Counted from the first letter of the stretch, positions 44,752-54,864 are shown. The stretch: 64,000 nucleotides of DNA from Faecalibacterium sp. I3-3-33 (GCF_023347295.1 NZ_CP094469.1:2108001-2172000); one strand, 5' to 3'. Translations and numbers: made by a program. The notes: generated from the sequence alone by a model not told the origin.

Positions 44752-46017
44752 TTACGCCTTTGCCAGCAGAGCCGCTGCTTCCAGCGCTGCCGCCTCGCTG
44801 CCGCAGACCAGCAGACCGCGGCGGGTGTTGGCGTGTGCCAGCTGCACTGCCTCGTCCAGACTGGTGCAGAGCTGAGCGTCAAAGTGATATTTTGCCTTCT
44901 CGGTCAGACGCCGGGTCAGCTGCTCCTCCACACCGGCGGGCGTGACGAGATACACCTTATCAAAGGGGCTCTCGCTCATGCCGGGCATGGTGGATTTATC
45001 CTTTTTCTGCTCCTCGGGGCTCAGACCGGTCTCCAGCGCGGAGAAGAATGCCTCGGCGCCCTCCTCCTCGGTCAGACCGATGATGGCGCTCATGTGGCGC
45101 ACCTTGGCCATGTTCAGCACACGCAGCAGTGCAGCAGCCTGCTGCGGGGTGCGGCAGGCATCCAGAATGACCAGCGGGCGCTGGGAAAGCACCCGGATGC
45201 TGCAACGGTTGTCCACGGCAGCAATGCCATCCAGAATCGCTTCGTCGGAGATATCCACCTCCTTGCGGCAGAGCGCCAGCGCCAACTCCACCGCCATGGC
45301 GGCGTTGCCTGCGGCGTGACGTCCCAAAAAGGCCAGCGGCACCGTATAGCCGCCGTAGTCCACCCGGCTGGCAAACTGTTCCGCTTCCAAAAAGGTGATA
45401 TCCTCCGGGTCGGGCACTACCAGCTCACAGCCGCACTTGCCAGCAGCCACAACCAGCTCACTGAGCACCGCCTTAGGCTGCTCCGGCGCGGTGACACAGA
45501 TGCTGTCCTTGCGCATCACGCCGCCTGCCAATGCAGCCAGACGCTCCACCGAGCGGCTCACGCCGTCCGGCCCCACCGCTGTGACGGCGCACACCGGCAT
45601 TTTGGGCAGTGCCGCAGCAAGGCCCGCGTCCGGCAGCTCTACTACCGCCAGCGTGCAGCCAGCTTCCCCAAAGCAGTATGCAGCGGCGGCAAGCTCCGCC
45701 GCCTGCATGGGCAGTTCCTCATGGGCGGCAAGGGCATCGGCGGCGCGGCACAGCAGCGCCTCGTCCACCGGCTCGCCTGCCACCCGGATGCGAGCCGCAA
45801 GGGGTTCGCACCCGGCATGGTAGACACCGGCACGAATGCCCTGCGCGCGCAGGATGGCCGTCAGCAGACGCGCCACCGCCGTTTTACCGGCAGTGCCTGC
45901 TATGCCCACGAACTGCACCTGCTGCACCGAGGCGGGCAGCAGCGCACCCAGCTGCTCCGGGTCGGCAAAGCCGTCCGGCAGGGCTGCAAAATACTGATTT
46001 GCCTGTTGGATGGTCAT
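44752..46017 (-). CDS. FolC-like Mur ligase family protein (divergent)
   Basis: 421 aa. The nucleotide loop is VGIAGTAGKTAVARLLTAIL near residues 37-56, as in folylpolyglutamate synthases and Mur ligases. LGRHAAGNAAMAVELALALC corresponds to the central-domain H-x-x-G-N-A motif. The usual FolC block for the second strand (LEVGLGGRLDATN) is replaced by VVELPDAGLAAALP, so the catalytic centre may be altered. Position after valS matches the valS-folC order of many Firmicutes. Either a fast-evolving FolC or a related amide ligase. Confidence 0.7.
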   Translation of the reverse strand: MTIQQANQYFAALPDGFADPEQLGALLPASVQQVQFVGIAGTAGKTAVARLLTAILRAQGIRAGVYHAGCEPLAARIRVAGEPVDEALLCRAADALAAHEELPMQAAELAAAAYCFGEAGCTLAVVELPDAGLAAALPKMPVCAVTAVGPDGVSRSVERLAALAGGVMRKDSICVTAPEQPKAVLSELVVAAGKCGCELVVPDPEDITFLEAEQFASRVDYGGYTVPLAFLGRHAAGNAAMAVELALALCRKEVDISDEAILDGIAAVDNRCSIRVLSQRPLVILDACRTPQQAAALLRVLNMAKVRHMSAIIGLTEEEGAEAFFSALETGLSPEEQKKDKSTMPGMSESPFDKVYLVTPAGVEEQLTRRLTEKAKYHFDAQLCTSLDEAVQLAHANTRRGLLVCGSEAAALEAAALLAKA

Positions 46018-46526
46018 TCGTTACTCCTTTTTATGTGATAATACAGTCCCTCGCAGGCCAGCAACAGCACGATGGCAACAAGGATGCCTGCCAGAACACC
46101 GGCAGAATCCAGCCACACATCGGTAACCTGACTGCTGCGCCCCTCCGAGAAGATCTGAATGGTCTCATCGGTCAGCGCCGTCAGCACACCGCCCAGCATG
46201 GGCACCGTGATATGCCGCAGCGGGTGACGGCTGTACACCCGCATACAGAGCATGAGCAGAAAGCCCTCCAGCATATACTCGCAAAAGTGTGCCATCTTGC
46301 GCACGATGTGCATGGTCAGATGCTCTGCCAGCCCCGGCTGACCCAGACGGCGCAGGATGGTACGCATCCACGCCAGCACCCGACCGCTTGCGCCGGAAGA
46401 GACCGTAGCCACCGCCATGGAGTTGGAAAAGATGAACCAGATGCAGGCGATGAGTGCAACGGTAAAGACCACCCGTCCCGCAATGACCCACAGTGAGGTG
46501 CGTTCCGTATCGTTATAGCGTTCCAC
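46014..46526 (-). CDS. VanZ family membrane protein
   Basis: 170 aa if started at GTG 46526, five bases after the valS stop; no ATG is available in frame before the first membrane segment. Four hydrophobic segments, with HIVRKMAHFCEYMLEGFLLM and TDETIQIFSEGRSSQVTDVW, the signatures of VanZ-like proteins. Function in most members is unknown. It overlaps the FolC-like gene by 4 bp. Confidence 0.85.
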   Translation of the reverse strand: MERYNDTERTSLWVIAGRVVFTVALIACIWFIFSNSMAVATVSSGASGRVLAWMRTILRRLGQPGLAEHLTMHIVRKMAHFCEYMLEGFLLMLCMRVYSRHPLRHITVPMLGGVLTALTDETIQIFSEGRSSQVTDVWLDSAGVLAGILVAIVLLLACEGLYYHIKRSNE

Positions 46527-46530
46527 AGTC

Positions 46531-49236
46531 TCAACCCAGAGCCTTGATGCTCTGCTCAATGTTGGCCAGCTTGTCCTGACTCTTGGTGAACTTTGTGCGG
46601 ATCTCCTCCACCAGAGCCGCCGGGGCACGCTCCACGAACTTGGGATTGTTCAGCTGGTTGCCGAACATGGCCATTTCCTTTTCAGCCTTGGCCTTTTCCT
46701 TGTTCAGGCGTGCCAGCTCCTTCTCGCGGTCGATGAGCTCCATCATGGGGATGAAGCCGCGGGCGGCGTGGGTGGACACCTGCACCATGCCGTCGGTGCT
46801 GCCCTCGTACTTTTCGGTAAAGGTCACATCGGTGGCAAAGGCGAACTTAGCCAGATAGACCTGTGCGTTCTGGAAGGGGGCTGCATCGGCAGTCTCGATG
46901 ATCATGCTGGTCTTTTTAGCGGGATGCACGTTCATCTCGGTGCGCATGGTACGCACAGCCTTGATATAATCCATCACCTTTTCAAAGGCTTCTTCCTCGG
47001 CTGCCCAGTTGTGAGCAGCGTCAAAGGTGGGCCATGCCTGCGTCATGATGGTCTCGGCAGAGCCGGGCAGAGCCTGATACAGCTCCTCGGTGATGAAGGG
47101 CATGAAGGGGTGCAGCAGCTTGAGTGCCTTATCCAGCACATACACCAGCACACGGCGGGCGGTGTCGGCCTGCTGTGCATCGCCGGAGTTCAGGCGGGGC
47201 TTTGCGATCTCGATGAACCAGTCGCAGTAGACGTCCCAGATAAAGCTGTTGATTTTGGCAGCAGCCAGACCCATCTCGTAGTGCTCCAGATTATCGGTCA
47301 TAGCACCGGCGACCTGATTCAGCTTGGTCAGCACCCACTTGTCGCTCATGTCCAGCAGATCTTCGCTGGGCAGACCCGGCTCAAAGTCCTCGGGCAGGTT
47401 CATCAGCACAAAGCGGGTGGCGTTCCACAGCTTATTGGCAAAGTTGCGGGCAGCTTCCACCTTCTTTTCAATATAGCGCATATCGTTGCCCGGGGTGGAG
47501 CCATCCACCAGCATAAAGCGCAGAGCGTCTGCGCCGTACTGGGCAATGACTTCCAGCGGGTCGATGCCGTTGCCAAGGCTCTTGGACATCTTACGGCCCT
47601 GACTGTCGCGGACGATACCGTGGATGCAGACGGTATCAAAAGGCGCCTTGCCGGTGTAAGCCAGACCGGAGAAGATCATGCGGCTGACCCAGAAACCGAT
47701 GATGTCGTAACCGGTGACCAGCGTGTTGGTGGGGTAGAAATACTTCAGGTCGGCGCTGTCCTCGTTGGGCCAACCCAGCGTGCTGAAGGGCCACAGGGCA
47801 GAGGAGAACCAGGTATCCAGCGTGTCGGGGTCCTGCGTCAGCTTTGCGCTGCCGCACTTGGGGCAGCTGCAGGGAGCGGACTTTGCCACCACGGTCTCGC
47901 CGCAGTCGTCGCAGTACCAAGCCGGGATCTGGTGACCCCACCACAGCTGGCGGCTGATGCACCAGTCGCGGGTGTTCTTCATCCAGTTCATATAGTTCTT
48001 GGTAAAGCGCTCGGGCACAAACTTGATCTCGCCCTTCTCCACGCTCTCGATGGCGGGCTTTGCCAGCGGCTCCATCTTGACGAACCACTGCTTGGAGATC
48101 ATCGGCTCGATGGTGGAGTGGCAGCGATAGCAGGTGCCCACCTCGTGCTTGAGGGGCTCGATCTCCTTCAGGAAACCGCCCTCCTTCAGGTCGGCCAGAA
48201 TAGCCTTGCGGGCTTCCAGCGTGGTCATGCCGGCGTACTTGCCGCAGTCCAGCACCTGAGGCTCGTTGACGGTGTTCTTGCCGGCGGCAAACAGAGCATC
48301 GGCGGCAGCCTTGTCGGCAGCGCCGGTCATGTGGCCGTCGTAGGTAAACACGCGCACGATGGGCAGGTCGTGGCGCAGACCGACTTCAAAGTCGTTGGGG
48401 TCGTGGGCGGGGGTGATCTTCACGACACCGGTGCCCTTGGTCATATCGGCGTGCTCATCGCAGACGATGGGGATCTCCTTGTTCAGCAGGGGCAGCACCA
48501 CATGGCAGCCGTGCAGATGGGCGTAGCGGGGATCCTCGCCGTTGATGGCCACAGCAGTATCACCCAGCATGGTCTCGGGGCGGGTGGTAGCCAGCTCCAG
48601 CATCTCGCCGGTCTCCTTGACCGGGTACAGCAGATGCCAGAAGCTGCCGTCCTTCTCCTCGTACTCCACCTCAGCGTCGGAGATGGAGGTGTTGCAGTGG
48701 GGGCACCAGTTGACCATGCGGTTGCCGCGGTAGATCAGCCCCTTGTCGTACAGGCGCACAAACACTTCCTTGACAGCCTCAGAGCAGCCCTCGTCCATGG
48801 TAAAGCGCTCGCGCTCCCAGTCGCAGCTGCTGCCCAGCTTTTTCAGCTGGCTGACGATGCGGTTGCCGTACTTGGTCTTCCATGCCCATGCGCGCTCCAG
48901 AAAACCGTCACGGCCGACCATTTCCTTGGTCAGGCCCTCGGCGCGCATAGCCTCCACCACCTTGGCTTCGGTAGCAATGGAAGCGTGGTCGGTGCCGGGC
49001 ACCCACAGGGCGGCATAGCCCTGCATCCGCTTGGTGCGGATAAGGATGTCCTGCATGGTGTTATCCACCGCATGACCCATGTGCAGCTGACCGGTAACGT
49101 TCGGCGGCGGCATGACGATGGTATAAGGTTTCTTGTCCGGATCGGCCTTCGTGTGGAAGTAGCCGCCGTCCAGCCAGAACTGGTAGATACGATCTTCCAC
49201 CTGACTGGGATCGTACTGCTTTGCAAGCTCTTTCAT
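46531..49236 (-). CDS. valS: Valyl-tRNA synthetase
   Basis: 901 aa from ATG 49236 with GGGAGGAC upstream; longer in-frame readings overlap the T-box. The class I signature HMGH is in PPPNVTGQLHMGHAVDNTMQ, and KMSKS is in GRKMSKSLGNGIDPLEV. A zinc-ribbon-like CDDCGETVVAKSAPCSCPKC occurs in the catalytic region, a C-terminal anticodon domain follows, and the tail is the usual coiled coil (ELARLNKEKAKAEKEMAMFG). Controlled by the T-box immediately upstream. Confidence 0.97.
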   Translation of the reverse strand: MKELAKQYDPSQVEDRIYQFWLDGGYFHTKADPDKKPYTIVMPPPNVTGQLHMGHAVDNTMQDILIRTKRMQGYAALWVPGTDHASIATEAKVVEAMRAEGLTKEMVGRDGFLERAWAWKTKYGNRIVSQLKKLGSSCDWERERFTMDEGCSEAVKEVFVRLYDKGLIYRGNRMVNWCPHCNTSISDAEVEYEEKDGSFWHLLYPVKETGEMLELATTRPETMLGDTAVAINGEDPRYAHLHGCHVVLPLLNKEIPIVCDEHADMTKGTGVVKITPAHDPNDFEVGLRHDLPIVRVFTYDGHMTGAADKAAADALFAAGKNTVNEPQVLDCGKYAGMTTLEARKAILADLKEGGFLKEIEPLKHEVGTCYRCHSTIEPMISKQWFVKMEPLAKPAIESVEKGEIKFVPERFTKNYMNWMKNTRDWCISRQLWWGHQIPAWYCDDCGETVVAKSAPCSCPKCGSAKLTQDPDTLDTWFSSALWPFSTLGWPNEDSADLKYFYPTNTLVTGYDIIGFWVSRMIFSGLAYTGKAPFDTVCIHGIVRDSQGRKMSKSLGNGIDPLEVIAQYGADALRFMLVDGSTPGNDMRYIEKKVEAARNFANKLWNATRFVLMNLPEDFEPGLPSEDLLDMSDKWVLTKLNQVAGAMTDNLEHYEMGLAAAKINSFIWDVYCDWFIEIAKPRLNSGDAQQADTARRVLVYVLDKALKLLHPFMPFITEELYQALPGSAETIMTQAWPTFDAAHNWAAEEEAFEKVMDYIKAVRTMRTEMNVHPAKKTSMIIETADAAPFQNAQVYLAKFAFATDVTFTEKYEGSTDGMVQVSTHAARGFIPMMELIDREKELARLNKEKAKAEKEMAMFGNQLNNPKFVERAPAALVEEIRTKFTKSQDKLANIEQSIKALG

Positions 49237-49523
49237 AGTGTCCTCCCAAAAATTTGATGAAGTGGGACGCAAAAAGCCGCCCCACGGAGCGTTCCATGGG
49301 ACGGCTGTAAATACATAACCGCGGTACCACCCAAATTGCGCGGAAAGCTCCGCGCCCCTTGATGCCCCTGTAACGTAGGGCAGACCCGAAAGCGGCTTAC
49401 CGGCAAAGCTCACCGCTTCTGCTCCAAAGTGACAGTGCCCCGCCGGTATCCCGCCGGGTTTTCAGCTGCCCCCGGCTCTCTGTGCGGCTCCAGACGATGC
49501 ACACTCTTTTTCAACGCATTTAT
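49237..49523 (-). promoter_or_regulatory. T-box riboswitch of valS
   Basis: The leader contains the diagnostic GGGTGGTACCGCGG (minus, 49319-49332). The terminator ccatgggacggc/gccgccccacgg (49276-49305) is followed by TTTTT. Stem I lies at about 49400-49515. A GUC at 49431-49433 is a plausible Val specifier codon, but I could not fold the leader. Confidence 0.92.
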
Positions 49524-49529
49524 AAAAAG

Positions 49530-49558
49530 AATATAGCGTTTTTTGTGGGATTTGTCAA
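49530..49558 (-). promoter_or_regulatory. Promoter of the valS T-box transcript
   Basis: Minus strand TTGACA (49553-49558), 17 bp, TATATT (49530-49535). Confidence 0.88.
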
Positions 49559-50545
49559 TCAGTTTTTCAAACCTTTCACCCAACGCACCAGCTTCCACAC
49601 CCTTGCACCCAGATGTGGACAGTAGCTCACCATCAGCGCTTGCAGCTTCTGGCTTTTGTGCTCTGACGGGATCTTCCATGCAGCGCGGCGGTGCGTCTTT
49701 GCCAGCTCCAGCAGTGTTTTTTCCTTTTCCGGGTCCCGCTCCGGCTGGTTGACCAGCCGGAAATACACCTCGGCGCAGGACATGATGCAGCGCTGCTCCG
49801 TAGTGCTGCGGAAGGGCTCCGGCTGCCCCTTTACCAGCTGCCAGACCCGTTCCCATGCCAGAGCCGCCGTGTAAAAACGCAGGCTCGGCTCCTGCCGCAC
49901 GGCAGAGCTCGGACGTTCAAGGTAGGCATAGAGCGGGCAGTTCAAAAACGCCATACTGCCCGCCTTGAGAAATTCTGTCACAAAAAACAGAGCATCCTCC
50001 CCGTAGAACAGCGCCGGGTCAAAGCGGATATCCTGCAGCAGTTCCCGGTGGGTCAGCATCCGCCAGCAGTGCCCGCCGCTCCATTCCCGCATCCACGAGT
50101 AGTTTTCCGCCGTGATCCTCTGCGGTGCCGGATATTCCGTTACCGTCCACAGGGTCTCGTTTTCCTGTATGCTGCGGTAGCGGCACATGGCTATGCGGGT
50201 GCCGCAGCTGCACAAAGCATCGTACAGCCATTCCAGATACTGCGGCAGCACAAGGTCATCGGAATCCACAAAGCCGATGTACTCGCCCCTTGCCACATCC
50301 AGCCCAAAATTGCGTGCCGAGGACACCCCGCCGTTTTCTTTGTTGAAAATGCGCACCCGGGCATCCTGCGCCGCATAGCGCTGCATGATCTGCCAGCAGC
50401 CGTCCGGCGAGCCATCGTTCACAACGATCAGTTCAAAATTCTGATATGTCTGCGCCAGCAGGCTGTCCAGACACGCCGCCAGATACTTTTCCACCTTGTA
50501 GACCGGTACGATCACCGAGATCAGGGGGCTTTTTTCCGTATTCAT
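49559..50545 (-). CDS. Family 2 glycosyltransferase
   Basis: 328 aa from ATG 50545 with AAGGAGAGC upstream. GT-A fold: PLISVIVPVYKVEKYLAACL, VVNDGSPDG, GGVSSARNFGLDVARGEYIG and the DxD-type FVDSDD. It overlaps the flippase gene by 4 bp, and a second GT2 gene precedes that, so the three genes form a surface-polysaccharide cluster. Sugar specificity cannot be told. Confidence 0.93.
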   Translation of the reverse strand: MNTEKSPLISVIVPVYKVEKYLAACLDSLLAQTYQNFELIVVNDGSPDGCWQIMQRYAAQDARVRIFNKENGGVSSARNFGLDVARGEYIGFVDSDDLVLPQYLEWLYDALCSCGTRIAMCRYRSIQENETLWTVTEYPAPQRITAENYSWMREWSGGHCWRMLTHRELLQDIRFDPALFYGEDALFFVTEFLKAGSMAFLNCPLYAYLERPSSAVRQEPSLRFYTAALAWERVWQLVKGQPEPFRSTTEQRCIMSCAEVYFRLVNQPERDPEKEKTLLELAKTHRRAAWKIPSEHKSQKLQALMVSYCPHLGARVWKLVRWVKGLKN

Positions 50546-52071
50546 CCCGCTCTCCTTTTCAAGATCTCCAACCCGCGCTGCTTCAGCGCTGCATACTCCG
50601 CACTGCCATGATAGACCAGCACGATCAGCCCTACGAACACGGCTGTGTAAAGCACACCGTCCAGAATAAAAACACCAAAGTTGCCTACCGGGAACCGCTG
50701 CACCCAGAGCATTGCTGCCGCCGAGACCGCCGCCGTAAGCAGCAGCCGCTTCAGATACTCCGCAAAGTAGGCCCGGTATTTCTGCTGCCATTCCTCCTGA
50801 ACGCCGTATTTCAAAAAGATATAAGGCTCTATCCACGCACAGGTGCACAGCGTGCTGATGATGGTGCCCCCGATAATGCCGGTCACGCCGTAACGCTGCA
50901 CCAACACAAGGGAGACCACCAGATTGATAACAGACTCTGCCACAGCCTTATAGCGGTCGTTCCAGAACAGCCCCATGACCTCCCGGAACAGCAGGTTCGT
51001 CTGCCGCATCCGCGTGATGTAAAATTCCACCACGATGATCGTCACGGTCGTCATCGGGAAACAGTATTCCCTGCCAAACAGCAGGGCGATCAAGGGGTTG
51101 AACAGCATCATCAGCCCGCCGGTCAGGTAGCCGGACAGCACAAAAAAGAGAAAATCCATCTCTTTATACACCCGATACAGCCGGTCAGAGTTTTCCAGCG
51201 CTGCAAAGTTGCCCACGCTGCCGGAAAAGGCTGTGACGACTTTGGTCATCAGGTTGTTCAGCGCGTTGAGCACCAGCCGGTAATTGGAGTAGATACCCAC
51301 CGTTGCCAGCCCGATGAAGGAGGACATCAGCAGGCTGTCCGTGTTGCGCACGATGACGATCGCCAGCTTATGCATACTCATGGCGCCGATGTTTTTCAGG
51401 ATGCCGTTCCGCTCCTCCCTTTCCGGCAGTTCCCGGCATTCCTTCAGGTAGGGAAATTCCTTATCCACCATGCGGGAGATCATAATATTGGGTATGAACT
51501 GCACCACCAGCTGGATGGCAAGGTACAGGATAAAGTTGCCCGTCAGCAGCAATGCCACGATCTGCACGATGGTGCGTATGCACTCGCACACCAGAACCCA
51601 ACCGGTGCAGATATAACTTTTCTGATAGGCCTGATAGATAGAGCTTTTATAGTTCAGCAGATAGGAGCTTGCTGAACCGAGCACATACATCATGTAGATC
51701 AGGGGGATATTCTCAATGCCCTCGCCGCCCTTGATGAGGTGGGGCAGAAACGGCAGCAACACCAGCCCAAATAGCAGCACCGAAGCCGCCACCGCCCGGT
51801 ACATCCACTTATACAGGTTCATTAGCCGCGCCAGTTTCTGCTCGTCGTCCCGGGCTGCCGGTTCGTACATACTGAACACCATAGCCGTACCGATGCCCAG
51901 CTCCGCAAAATTAAGGATACTGAGCACATCGGTAAACAGACCACTGACGCCCAGATAGGCAGCCGAAAGGCAGTGGATGAACACCATCCGGTTGATAAAG
52001 GAGAGCAGCATCGTAAAAAATTGCCCGCCGATATTGACCAGCATATTGATAAGCGTATAGCGCGTTCTCAT
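50542..52071 (-). CDS. Polysaccharide flippase (Wzx/MATE-like, MVF superfamily)
   Basis: 509 aa with 12-14 hydrophobic segments. It starts MRTRYTLINMLVNIGGQFFT and contains LSAAYLGVSGLFTDVLSILN and FAELGIGTAMVFSMY, characteristic of lipopolysaccharide/polysaccharide exporters that flip lipid-linked oligosaccharides. It sits between two glycosyltransferases. The C-terminal tail is basic. Confidence 0.9.
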   Translation of the reverse strand: MRTRYTLINMLVNIGGQFFTMLLSFINRMVFIHCLSAAYLGVSGLFTDVLSILNFAELGIGTAMVFSMYEPAARDDEQKLARLMNLYKWMYRAVAASVLLFGLVLLPFLPHLIKGGEGIENIPLIYMMYVLGSASSYLLNYKSSIYQAYQKSYICTGWVLVCECIRTIVQIVALLLTGNFILYLAIQLVVQFIPNIMISRMVDKEFPYLKECRELPEREERNGILKNIGAMSMHKLAIVIVRNTDSLLMSSFIGLATVGIYSNYRLVLNALNNLMTKVVTAFSGSVGNFAALENSDRLYRVYKEMDFLFFVLSGYLTGGLMMLFNPLIALLFGREYCFPMTTVTIIVVEFYITRMRQTNLLFREVMGLFWNDRYKAVAESVINLVVSLVLVQRYGVTGIIGGTIISTLCTCAWIEPYIFLKYGVQEEWQQKYRAYFAEYLKRLLLTAAVSAAAMLWVQRFPVGNFGVFILDGVLYTAVFVGLIVLVYHGSAEYAALKQRGLEILKRRAG

Positions 52072-52090
52072 ACGAATTTTGTTCTCCTTC

Positions 52091-53056
52091 TCAGCCCTTC
52101 ATGTCCCGCAGCCGACTGTATGTCTGCGGAAAGTGCCACAGCAGCCAGCTTTGCAGCCAAAGCCCGCCCGGAACGGCGCAGTACCGCCGGGTGTGGTTGA
52201 CCACCTCAAACTGCATCCGCAGCATTTCACGGCTGCGGGGCGCTTTGCGCAGCGCCGGGGGCAGCTGCCGGTACACCCGGCTCACGCTGCCCATCGTAAA
52301 TTTTGCCGCATTTGCCAGTGCATCGTATGCAGCGTTTTCCACAAGGCAGTCCCAGTACCGTTGTGCCGCCTCGGCAGCATCGAAATGGCGCAGCGTTTTA
52401 TTGCCGCTCATAATGCTGCCGCCGCGCTGCACATAATAATACAGCGCCTTTGGCACCACCACAGCTTTTTGGGTATTCAGGCAGATTTCCGGGATCAGGA
52501 AAAGGTCCTCGTTCAACTTTCCCTCCGGGTAGCGCAGCTGCGCAAAGACGGCGCGGCGGTACAGCTTGTTCCACGCAGGCTGGATCGTCGAATCCGTAGC
52601 ATTTTTCAGTAAATCCCGCCCGGTAAAGTCCTTTTTTTCAAGGCGGATGTGCATCGACTGGCATGGCGCACCCGTCTCGTCCACCTCGGCGTAATCGCAC
52701 AGGGCAAGGTCTGCCCCGGTGCTTTGCACGGCTTGGTACAGCACTTCATACATTTCCGGTGCAATGTAGTCGTCTGAATCCACAAAGCCGATCCATGCGC
52801 CCCTTGCTGCGTCCAACCCGGCGTTGCGGGCGGCAGATAGCCCCCCGTTTTTCTGGTGGATCACCCGGATGCGGGCATCTTTTTCGGCGGCGGCATCGCA
52901 CAGCGCAGGGCAATCGTCCGGTGAGCCATCGTCCACAAGGATCAGCTCAAAGTCCGTAAAGGTCTGCGCCAGAATGGAATCCATACATTTGGGCAGATAG
53001 CGTTCCACATCGTACACCGGCACGATGATACTGAGCAATGTTTTTTCACAGGGCAC
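52091..53056 (-). CDS. Family 2 glycosyltransferase
   Basis: 321 aa. It has LLSIIVPVYDVERYLPKCMD, LVDDGSPDDCPAL, GGLSAARNAGLDAARGAWIG and FVDSDDYI (catalytic Asp pair). It is of the same type as the gene at 49559 but with a different C-terminal half, so probably a different acceptor. It lies 19 bp upstream of the flippase. Confidence 0.93.
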   Translation of the reverse strand: MPCEKTLLSIIVPVYDVERYLPKCMDSILAQTFTDFELILVDDGSPDDCPALCDAAAEKDARIRVIHQKNGGLSAARNAGLDAARGAWIGFVDSDDYIAPEMYEVLYQAVQSTGADLALCDYAEVDETGAPCQSMHIRLEKKDFTGRDLLKNATDSTIQPAWNKLYRRAVFAQLRYPEGKLNEDLFLIPEICLNTQKAVVVPKALYYYVQRGGSIMSGNKTLRHFDAAEAAQRYWDCLVENAAYDALANAAKFTMGSVSRVYRQLPPALRKAPRSREMLRMQFEVVNHTRRYCAVPGGLWLQSWLLWHFPQTYSRLRDMKG

Positions 53057-53079
53057 AGCGTGTTCCTCTCCTATCCTTT

Positions 53080-54864
53080 TCAGTCCGTCACTTCCGTGCG
53101 CAGGCGGGCAATGAGCCGCTCCATCAGCGCCACCCGGTTGAAGGGGGTCATCAAGTAAAAGCCGTCCGCATAGGGTGCAGCCGCCTTGGCAGCCCGTACC
53201 GAGACCTCCAAGCCCAGCTCCTCGCCTGCAGCGCGGTCCAGCCCCTCAAACTTCTGGATGATGGCCTCGTCCACATGGATGCCGTTGATCTCGTTTTCCA
53301 TAAAGATGGCGTTGCGCTGGCTGACCACCGGCAGGATACCCGCCAGGATCTTTGCCCGCTCGCCCAGCGTTTCCCGGGCTTTTTTCAGGTTTTCCACTGC
53401 CTGTGCCGACAGCACCGGCTGGGTGAGGAAACCACTCATGCCGTTTTCCAGCTTTTCTGCAGCGCGGCGCAACTCCACCTCAAAATTGCGGGCGTTCAGG
53501 TTCAGCGCACCGAACACCGTGATGGGGCTGGGCATCTCCCGCCCCTCCCCGGCCAGCGATACGATATACTGCGCCAGCTTGCGGGAGTTGAACTGGTACA
53601 CGTTTTTCACCTCGTCCCGCTCTGCGGTGGGGATGGGGTCGCCGGTAATGGCCAGCACCTCCCGCACGCCCTCGGCGTACAGTCCCAGCAGCAGCGCCTT
53701 GGTGGCGTTCAGGTTGCGGTCCCGGCAGGTCATGTGGGGCAGCACGTTCATGCCCAGCTCCCGGTGCACCCGGCAGGCCACCAGCGAGGAATCCATCCGC
53801 GCCCGGGCAATGGGGCAGTCTGCAACGGTCAGCAGGTCCGCACCGGCGGCCTGCAAACGGCGGGCGCCCTCGAGATAGGCAGTCAGGTCGGCATCCTTGG
53901 GGGAGTCCAGCTCCACCGCGATGACCCGCTGCCCGGCGCGCAGCTTGCGCAAAAAGGCATCGTCCGTTTCCACCGCAGGCTTTGCCGCTGCAGCGGGCTT
54001 TGCCGCCGGGGCGGCGGGCAGCGTTTCCGGCAGAGCATCCAGTGCGGTGCGCAGGGCAGCAATATGCTGCGGTGTTGTGCCGCAGCAGCCGCCCAGAATG
54101 CGCACGCCCTCGGCGGCAAGGCGGCTCAGTTCCCGGGCAAAATATTCCGGCTTGCCCTGATAGCGCACCTGTGCCCGCGCCACCACCGGGTAGCCTGCAT
54201 TGGGCATGACCGAAAGCGGCACTCCTGCATCTCCCAGCTGCTGCACCAGTGCCCGCATCGCGCCCGGGGCAGACACACAGTTCAAGCCTACGGCATCCAC
54301 CACGCCGCTCTGCGCCATGCGGCGCACAAGTTCGGCGCAGTAGCGGCCCTCGCGGGTGTAGCCGTCCGGCAGCACCGCAAAGGATACCAGCACAAAGGCC
54401 TCCGGCACGGTCTGCTTCAGCGCACGAATCGCTTCCAGCACACCGTCCTCGGTGCTCAGGGTCTCGAACAGAAAATTCCGTGCGCCCAGCAGTGCAAAGC
54501 GCTTTGCTACGGCAAGATACACCTGCTCCGCCGGGAGGTTCTCGGTATCCGGTGCGGGGCCAAGGTCGGCAAACACCGCCGCGCCGGTCTCCCCTGCGGC
54601 CTTTGCTGCCAGCTGCCAGCCTGCATCTGCCAGCTGCTCCCAGCCTGGCTGCTGCGCCGCCGCCAGACGCGGCAGACTGAAGGTATTGGTCTTGATGGCA
54701 TCGGCTCCGGCAGCAAGATACGCCCGGTGCACTGCCAGAATGCCCTCGGGGTCGGTCAGGTTTGCCTGCTCACACTCCTGTCCCGGTTTTGCTTTATAAT
54801 AGGTACCCATGCCGCCATCGAACAGCAGCGGCCGCTGAGCTAACAGTTTGCGCACATCTAACAT
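53080..54864 (-). CDS. Homocysteine S-methyltransferase / methylenetetrahydrofolate reductase fusion
   Basis: 594 aa from ATG 54864. Residues 1-290 are a homocysteine methyltransferase domain (LLFDGGMGTYYKAKPGQ, VGLNC, GGCCGTTPQHIAAL with the zinc Cys residues). After an Ala/Pro linker (about 290-320), residues 325-594 are a MetF-type flavoprotein (VIAVELDSPKDADLTAYLEG, HMTCRDRN, VLAITGDPI). The fusion occurs in Clostridia and lets the methyl group formed by MTHFR pass to homocysteine. A vitamin B12 domain is absent. Confidence 0.93.
   Translation of the reverse strand: MLDVRKLLAQRPLLFDGGMGTYYKAKPGQECEQANLTDPEGILAVHRAYLAAGADAIKTNTFSLPRLAAAQQPGWEQLADAGWQLAAKAAGETGAAVFADLGPAPDTENLPAEQVYLAVAKRFALLGARNFLFETLSTEDGVLEAIRALKQTVPEAFVLVSFAVLPDGYTREGRYCAELVRRMAQSGVVDAVGLNCVSAPGAMRALVQQLGDAGVPLSVMPNAGYPVVARAQVRYQGKPEYFARELSRLAAEGVRILGGCCGTTPQHIAALRTALDALPETLPAAPAAKPAAAAKPAVETDDAFLRKLRAGQRVIAVELDSPKDADLTAYLEGARRLQAAGADLLTVADCPIARARMDSSLVACRVHRELGMNVLPHMTCRDRNLNATKALLLGLYAEGVREVLAITGDPIPTAERDEVKNVYQFNSRKLAQYIVSLAGEGREMPSPITVFGALNLNARNFEVELRRAAEKLENGMSGFLTQPVLSAQAVENLKKARETLGERAKILAGILPVVSQRNAIFMENEINGIHVDEAIIQKFEGLDRAAGEELGLEVSVRAAKAAAPYADGFYLMTPFNRVALMERLIARLRTEVTD

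Noticed and set aside
46768..49257. 829-codon open frame on the plus strand opposite valS
   Set aside because: Complement of a conserved synthetase gene; His/Gly/Val-rich composition typical of antisense reading.
53038..54843. 601-codon open frame opposite the homocysteine methyltransferase/MTHFR gene
   Set aside because: Antisense shadow; the minus-strand product has all expected motifs.
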